A DNA stretch of 64,000 nucleotides from an uncultured Lachnospiraceae bacterium (GTDB taxonomy: Bacteria > Bacillota > Clostridia > Lachnospirales > Lachnospiraceae): positions 216,116 through 280,115 of the forward strand of contig CANBFE010000003.1 in NCBI GenBank assembly GCA_947367855.1. Reading direction: 5' to 3'. The notes under the pieces were generated by a model that worked only from the letters and a program-made list of their open reading frames with translations, did not search any database and was not told the origin of the DNA. Positions 59,755-64,000 of this stretch are shown here, piece after piece; positions within the stretch are counted from its first letter, which is position 1; each line of letters starts with the position of its first letter. Position numbers and translations under genes: made by a program.

Positions 59755-61195
59755 GCATTGTTCTTTGGTAATGGGATTCGTTTATGATATGGCACCGCAT
59801 CCACAGCTGTCTGTTGAAGGGGATTTCCAGGGAGATCCGTTTCTGAAGCTGTTCCAACAGCAGATCTGCCTCTTCGCTTTCCCAGTTTCGGAGCTTGTCC
59901 CGCAGTGTGCTCATCAAATCCAACGCCTCAGGGTCATCAGTAACCAATTCTGTCTGACAATATTCCGCCGACAGATTCAGGCGCTTCATCAGCTCTTCCG
60001 CAATTCCCTTTTGAATTTTCTTTCCTTCTTTCTCCAGGCGTTTCAGTGTTTTTTCTGAACAGAGGACACCGTTGCCGCAGAGTTGCTGTCTGGAGATCCC
60101 CAACATCTCCCTGCGAATCCGGATGACTTTATTGATGCAGTACACTTCTTTTTCTACATATAACCAACAGAAATCTTTTGTCTCTTTTGGAACTCCGAAG
60201 TCTTCGTACACGGCCTCCAGGACTTCAATCCACACATTGTATTCCGATATCCGTTTTTCCAGTTCCGCTGCCTTCTGTTCCGCACCTCTAGCCAACTGTC
60301 TGGCAGCGGCATCCTTTATCAGCCTCTTCAGTACCACTAATATCTCCCACAGATAATACATTCTTCCGGCCTGCCGCAGACAATATACCGCCTTTTCGCA
60401 CAGAGCTATGGCTTCCATTTTTTCCGTCAGTCCCCAGATTTCCCGGGCAAGGGCTTCCCGACAGAGATAGTATACTGTCTTGGGATAGATCTTGGCCCGG
60501 CTGACCGTGTCGAATCTGGATTCGCTGATCAAACACAGAATCTCCCGAAAGCAAGTTTCCCAATCCTGAGGATGTCCGTAACGGATTGTTTCCAACAACA
60601 GGTTCAGTTCCTGTACAGAATATATCTTTCCCTGCAGATTACGGGCTGCAGACGAGCCGTTGGAGTCGATCTCCGAACCGGCCCATGTGCTGTTCGACAG
60701 AGGAATTATTACAGTCAGTTCCAGTGCCTCCCGGAATATATTTTTTAGTTTTTCCTGCACGTTCGGTTCTTCCGGGACTGATGAGTTTCTTAGAATCTGT
60801 GCCTCCATACTCAGGCAAAACTGCTGCTCCAATCTTCGGATGATTTCTTTTTCCGCTTTCGATACGTACTGTTCCCGATATTTATGCAGAAGTTCTGCTG
60901 CTTTCTCCAGATTGTTCCGCGACAATACATACAGCAGCTGCTGTTTCTTTTGCCAGTGCGTGTAATCCTCCTGAAACAGAAAGTTTTCATAGACGTCCGG
61001 CGATATGCCCAGACGGTACAGGAGACTGTTTCTCAGCACTCTTCCGGCAGTCCTCATTCCTGCTTCAATTCGGACCAACTCACTGACAGAACACAGCCCT
61101 TCTGACAGCTGTTCCAGGGTAATTTCCTGTTTCAGCCGTTTTTCCTTCAGGAATGAACCGAAGTTTGTTTCTTTTTGTTGGAGTCTTTTTGTCAT
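59747..61195 (-). CDS. Large XRE-family regulator with TPR-like region (482 residues to the stop)
   Basis: N-terminal HTH: FGSFLKEKRLKQEITLEQLSE is its first part, then CSVSELVRIEAGMRT. A helical TPR-type middle (about 90-340) follows, with a second HTH near 375-420 (RREMLGISRQQLCG, SEKTLKRLEKEG). The architecture resembles peptide-sensing (RRNPP-like) or lantibiotic-locus regulators. Probably controls the permease/ATPase pair downstream. The last ten residues look out of frame (see the 59224 entry). Confidence 0.8.
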   Translation of the reverse strand: MTKRLQQKETNFGSFLKEKRLKQEITLEQLSEGLCSVSELVRIEAGMRTAGRVLRNSLLYRLGISPDVYENFLFQEDYTHWQKKQQLLYVLSRNNLEKAAELLHKYREQYVSKAEKEIIRRLEQQFCLSMEAQILRNSSVPEEPNVQEKLKNIFREALELTVIIPLSNSTWAGSEIDSNGSSAARNLQGKIYSVQELNLLLETIRYGHPQDWETCFREILCLISESRFDTVSRAKIYPKTVYYLCREALAREIWGLTEKMEAIALCEKAVYCLRQAGRMYYLWEILVVLKRLIKDAAARQLARGAEQKAAELEKRISEYNVWIEVLEAVYEDFGVPKETKDFCWLYVEKEVYCINKVIRIRREMLGISRQQLCGNGVLCSEKTLKRLEKEGKKIQKGIAEELMKRLNLSAEYCQTELVTDDPEALDLMSTLRDKLRNWESEEADLLLEQLQKRISLEIPFNRQLWMRCHIINESHYQRTMRG

Positions 61196-61353
61196 TTGCT
61201 ATTTTTTATCCTCCTGCCGATCCCTTATTTGCTTTTGTTTTACAGCTTTTTCAGCGCCATTCGGAATCCACGGTCACCATCGCGAACAGAAATAATAATT
61301 TGCCCTTTGTATATAAAAATCCTGTAAACAGATTTTGGGCAAGAGGTAAAGAA

Positions 61354-61527
61354 TCAGTCAACTATAGAGTAACTCATCCACTCATAGAGAAGATTTGTTC
61401 CTTCGGTAATTTCGGGCGGCAGAAGGGCCCTGGCTACTAACTTCAGTTCATCAGATTCTATATCCCTTCGTTTCAGATAGGCATAGTCTCCGTCAATGGA
61501 CACTACTACGTATTCAAAACAGCTCAT
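61354..61527 (-). CDS. Small DUF3006-like protein (57 residues)
   Basis: ATG 61527 has GGAGG 9 nt upstream. Sequence starts MSCFEYVVVSIDGDYAYLKR and has ARALLPPEITEGTNLLYEW. The pattern of a D-G-D-Y-A-x-L strand followed by LPP-x5-G resembles DUF3006 proteins, small beta barrels of unknown role. It lies between the regulator and the ABC exporter, reading the same way, and is likely part of that locus. Confidence 0.65.
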   Translation of the reverse strand: MSCFEYVVVSIDGDYAYLKRRDIESDELKLVARALLPPEITEGTNLLYEWMSYSIVD

Positions 61528-61547
61528 TCATTTACTCCTCCTATTGT

Positions 61548-63251
61548 TTATTTGGGAACTGCTAAATTGTAAAAATATCCTTTCCGTTTCATTAATTCAT
61601 CCCAATTGCCCTCCTCGGAAATTCTGCCCTCTTTCAGCACAAAGATCCTGTCATACTGCCTCATGTTTTCTTCAAAAATCCGATGAGTAATCATCAGCAT
61701 ACCAACATCCGGCAGTTTGAGTATGGTCTTCTCAATCTCAAGGGCAGTCTGGTTATCCAGGGAGGCTGTTACTTCATCAAATATCATGAACTGCGGTTGT
61801 TTGACCAGGCTTCTTGCCAGACCAATCCGTTGCGCTTCCCCTCCGGAGATATTTTTTCCATCTTCCTCAATAACTGACTCCGTTCCCTTCGGCAGGGTAT
61901 CCAGAAAGTTTTCCAGACAGGCAGCTCTTATAACTTTTGCCATCTCCTCTTCCAAAAGTTCTTCACCAAGACAAATATTGTTCCGTACAGTGTCATGAAA
62001 GAAAGTTACAGTTTGGCTTTGATAGGAAATCCTTCGATAAAGTGATTTGCGGTCAATTTCTTTTAATGGTTTTCCGTTAATTAAAATATTTCCATCAGAA
62101 TATGGTAAAAATCCAATCAGAATCTTTGACAGTGTGCTTTTACCGGAACCGCTGGCTCCTACAAGGGCATATTTTCGGTTCATATGGAGGGAAATATTGA
62201 TTCCTTTCAACAATAGCGGAGCATTCTGATATGCAAAGTCCAGGTGGTCTATCCGGATCACACTGCTTTCAGGTTCCGGATATGTTTCTGTCTGTTCCTG
62301 TCCCTGCTCTTTCTGTGCTATTTCATCATTCAACTCTGTCTCATTAGCTCTGTAAAGCTGTCGGCCTGCACGGTAAGCCAAAAGATAACCTGGCAGGACT
62401 TCAAAAGGAAACATGATTCCACCAAGAAGCTGACTGACAGACATGGTATATCCTACGCTGAGTTTTCCCTGGAGCACCAGAATCATGGCAAATACAATAA
62501 TCAACACAAAGCTTAAGGAGCTAATCCCTCCTGCAGCCATATCCATGGAAAAATATTTTTTCTGACGTACTGTATTCTTTTTCTCCAAGTCAGCAGCTGC
62601 TGTATCATATTTTCCAGACTGAACCGCAAAAAGTCCATGCAGATGGATCAACAGATAGTTGCGTATTGACTCCTGGGCCCGGGCCATATGTTCATTGCTG
62701 CTGTCCAAATAATTCTGTTCTGCGGAGGTGGCTTCCCTTTGAAAAAGTTTAGGAAGGTTGACAGACAGGAAAGAAAAAACAAAAACATACGCTGCCAATT
62801 CCCAACGTGTAAGCGCGATTGCGGCAATGGAGATAATTAAACTCCAGACAGCCTTATAAATCCGCAATAGCCCTTCGCAGTATTTTGTGGCGACTGTCTC
62901 TGCCTCTGTGGTAAGCTTAGTCAGATAATAGGAACTGTCCTTTCCGGCAAACTTCCATACAGGCTGTTTGAAAAAATAATTAAAATACCGGAAACGCAGC
63001 TGCCTTGCAGCGTTGTTCACCAATTTTACCCTTTGGACATTTTCCAGATAGGAGGCAAGGTTATCCAAAATAACACACAGTATTGCCCATGCAGATGCTC
63101 TGGCAAAGGCTGTAGTATCACCGGACATACCCTGATCAATTACCGGCTGCAGAGACATGGCAAAGGCAGTGGAGGCACTAGCTGCCAACGGAACGATCAG
63201 GGCATAAAACAAAACAGTGCTTATTTTACATTTTTTCAATATAGTGTACAT
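61548..63251 (-). CDS. ABC exporter, fused membrane and ATPase domains (567 residues)
   Basis: Six helices within residues 10-290 form a type IV exporter fold. The ATPase has GASGSGKST (Walker A), SYQSQTVTFF (Q-loop), NISGGEAQRIGLARS (signature), QFMIFDEVTASLD (Walker B) and MLMITHRI (H-loop). Homodimer or heterodimer half of a peptide or multidrug exporter. No C39 peptidase domain is present. The start follows a weak AGAGAG site. With the upstream-located regulator it may form a peptide-export locus. Confidence 0.88.
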   Translation of the reverse strand: MYTILKKCKISTVLFYALIVPLAASASTAFAMSLQPVIDQGMSGDTTAFARASAWAILCVILDNLASYLENVQRVKLVNNAARQLRFRYFNYFFKQPVWKFAGKDSSYYLTKLTTEAETVATKYCEGLLRIYKAVWSLIISIAAIALTRWELAAYVFVFSFLSVNLPKLFQREATSAEQNYLDSSNEHMARAQESIRNYLLIHLHGLFAVQSGKYDTAAADLEKKNTVRQKKYFSMDMAAGGISSLSFVLIIVFAMILVLQGKLSVGYTMSVSQLLGGIMFPFEVLPGYLLAYRAGRQLYRANETELNDEIAQKEQGQEQTETYPEPESSVIRIDHLDFAYQNAPLLLKGINISLHMNRKYALVGASGSGKSTLSKILIGFLPYSDGNILINGKPLKEIDRKSLYRRISYQSQTVTFFHDTVRNNICLGEELLEEEMAKVIRAACLENFLDTLPKGTESVIEEDGKNISGGEAQRIGLARSLVKQPQFMIFDEVTASLDNQTALEIEKTILKLPDVGMLMITHRIFEENMRQYDRIFVLKEGRISEEGNWDELMKRKGYFYNLAVPK

Positions 63252-63487
63252 GCGAAGTCTCTCTTCCCTCTTCTATTAATACAGCTTTAAGCGCATACTG
63301 CAATTGAGCAGGCTATATTAAAAAACATTTTACCGCATTTCATGTTTAGCGGAAAGGGACAGAGTTGTCAAAAAATGCCGCCCCTCAAAAATTTTATAGT
63401 TCAAGTATATCATAATATGGTTGGAAATACCATATTTTTAAATAAGCTTCCCCAGGCAGGGCACAAAACCCTGACGAGGTAAATCAA

Positions 63488-63859
63488 ATGGAAAATGTGG
63501 AACAGAAACTGCAGCTGGTACAGCAGGTGCGCTCAAGATATCAGGAAAATCGGTATGATCTGTCCAACCGGGAACGAATTCTGTACGGGAGAACAAGTGT
63601 GGGGCCGGAAACCATGGATCAGGCTTATCCCTGCAGGGGACAGTATGGCTTATATGGTGACACAGACCCCGCAGAAGCGCAGCCCCTGTCTTTTTTTAAG
63701 CTGCGCATGTGGATCGCCCTTTTTCTGGTAACGGCAGTAATCGTTATGGACAGGAATGGAAGTGAAATGGCAGGAATCACCGCAGAAAAGGTTTTTCAGA
63801 TGATTTCGGTTGATTATGAAGAGGTGATTGAGGCCTGGGTTGAGACAATCTCGCGGTAA
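63488..63859 (+). CDS. Small single-pass membrane protein (123 residues)
   Basis: Soluble N-terminus (MENVEQKLQLVQQVRSRYQ, then NRERILYGRTS) of about 70 residues, one transmembrane helix (MWIALFLVTAVIVM), and about 30 residues outside. GACGAGG lies upstream. Not assigned to a family. It diverges from the ABC exporter. Confidence 0.6.
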   Translation: MENVEQKLQLVQQVRSRYQENRYDLSNRERILYGRTSVGPETMDQAYPCRGQYGLYGDTDPAEAQPLSFFKLRMWIALFLVTAVIVMDRNGSEMAGITAEKVFQMISVDYEEVIEAWVETISR

Positions 63860-64000
63860 AATCTTCTGTATTACTTCTGCATCTGCAAATTCTCTCTTGC
63901 CTGACGGTATTATTTCCGATATACTAGAGCGTGTTTGAAAAATAAAAAGTATACAAAACGTTTGTTCATAACCCCTTTTTCATGGTAAAATAAAGAAAAA

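Noticed and set aside
59770..59795. Programmed ribosomal frameshift at the regulator junction
   Set aside because: No slippery heptamer or downstream pseudoknot was visible, so a simple indel is preferred.
63920..64000. GAGCGTGTTTGAAAAAT near the right edge as an insertion-sequence end
   Set aside because: No transposase or matching inverted end lies inside the window, and the region is cut by the window edge.

Overview
The window looks like a Clostridia chromosome, most likely a gut Lachnospiraceae. The evidence is moderate GC, strong Shine-Dalgarno sites, a Prp-cleaved L27, the ObgE/YhbY/NadD/YqeK/RsfS order, the radical SAM (TIGR03960) - DUF2344 - RNase E/G trio, and a MoxR-DUF58-DUF4129 operon. 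No rRNA, tRNA or CRISPR array was seen. The species is not identified.

Left arm (1-29.5 kb): conserved chromosomal genes. aroB (3' end), lspA and an RluD-type gene overlap as one operon. A cytidylate-kinase-like gene follows, then an L21-leader-controlled rplU-prp-rpmA unit, then obgE-yhbY-nadD-yqeK-rsfS. Beyond these lie lexA, a XerS-like recombinase, a TtcA-type thiolase, rubrerythrin, an AI-2E family exporter, dtd, flotillin and a polytopic membrane protein. On the minus strand come NUDIX, RNase E/G, DUF2344, an amidohydrolase, an AAA+/DUF4143 ATPase and a B12-type radical SAM protein. Uma2, a helicase fragment and the MoxR operon complete the arm. The radical SAM-DUF2344-rng block and the rplU block normally sit together. 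Here they face each other across about 14 kb, as a single inversion would produce.

Mobile element (29,766 to about 57,343; 27.6 kb): this is the key structure. A MacB/LolD-type ABC ATPase gene is cut exactly between the codons for LAD and EPTGNLD. Its 5' half ends at 57,340 and its 3' half begins at 29,764. Joining the halves restores a 216-residue ATPase without loss. The element ends carry imperfect inverted repeats (GTAAAATG...TACC) next to a repeated ATCA(G). At the left end are three tyrosine recombinases plus a DUF6262/TnpC-like protein, a Tn554-like recombination module. The right part holds a GC-rich mobilisation module: MobL/MobP-type relaxase with Sel1 repeats, VirD4-type coupling protein, TOPRIM primase, ArdA-like antirestriction protein and an HTH protein. 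No VirB4-type transfer ATPase is seen, so the unit looks mobilisable rather than self-conjugative. Several genes are damaged: an amber codon inside the relaxase/Sel1 gene, and frameshifts at 55.5-56.7 kb.

Cargo (37.7-46.4 kb) is AT-richer and all on the minus strand. It holds an OmpR-type response regulator, a histidine kinase, an FtsX/MacB-type permease and ATPase, and a set of small secreted or unfamiliar proteins. These include a Cys/His-rich secreted protein, a PPC-domain secreted protein, a short secreted beta protein, two cytoplasmic-looking proteins and one pseudogene remnant. This is the best candidate for an undescribed system: a self-regulated export or resistance cassette carried by an element that destroys a host transporter of the same family.

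Right arm (57.3-64 kb): the rest of the interrupted host locus. It holds the FtsX permease, an XRE/TPR regulator apparently split by a one-base frameshift, a 57-residue DUF3006-like protein, a peptide-exporter-type ABC protein and a small membrane protein.
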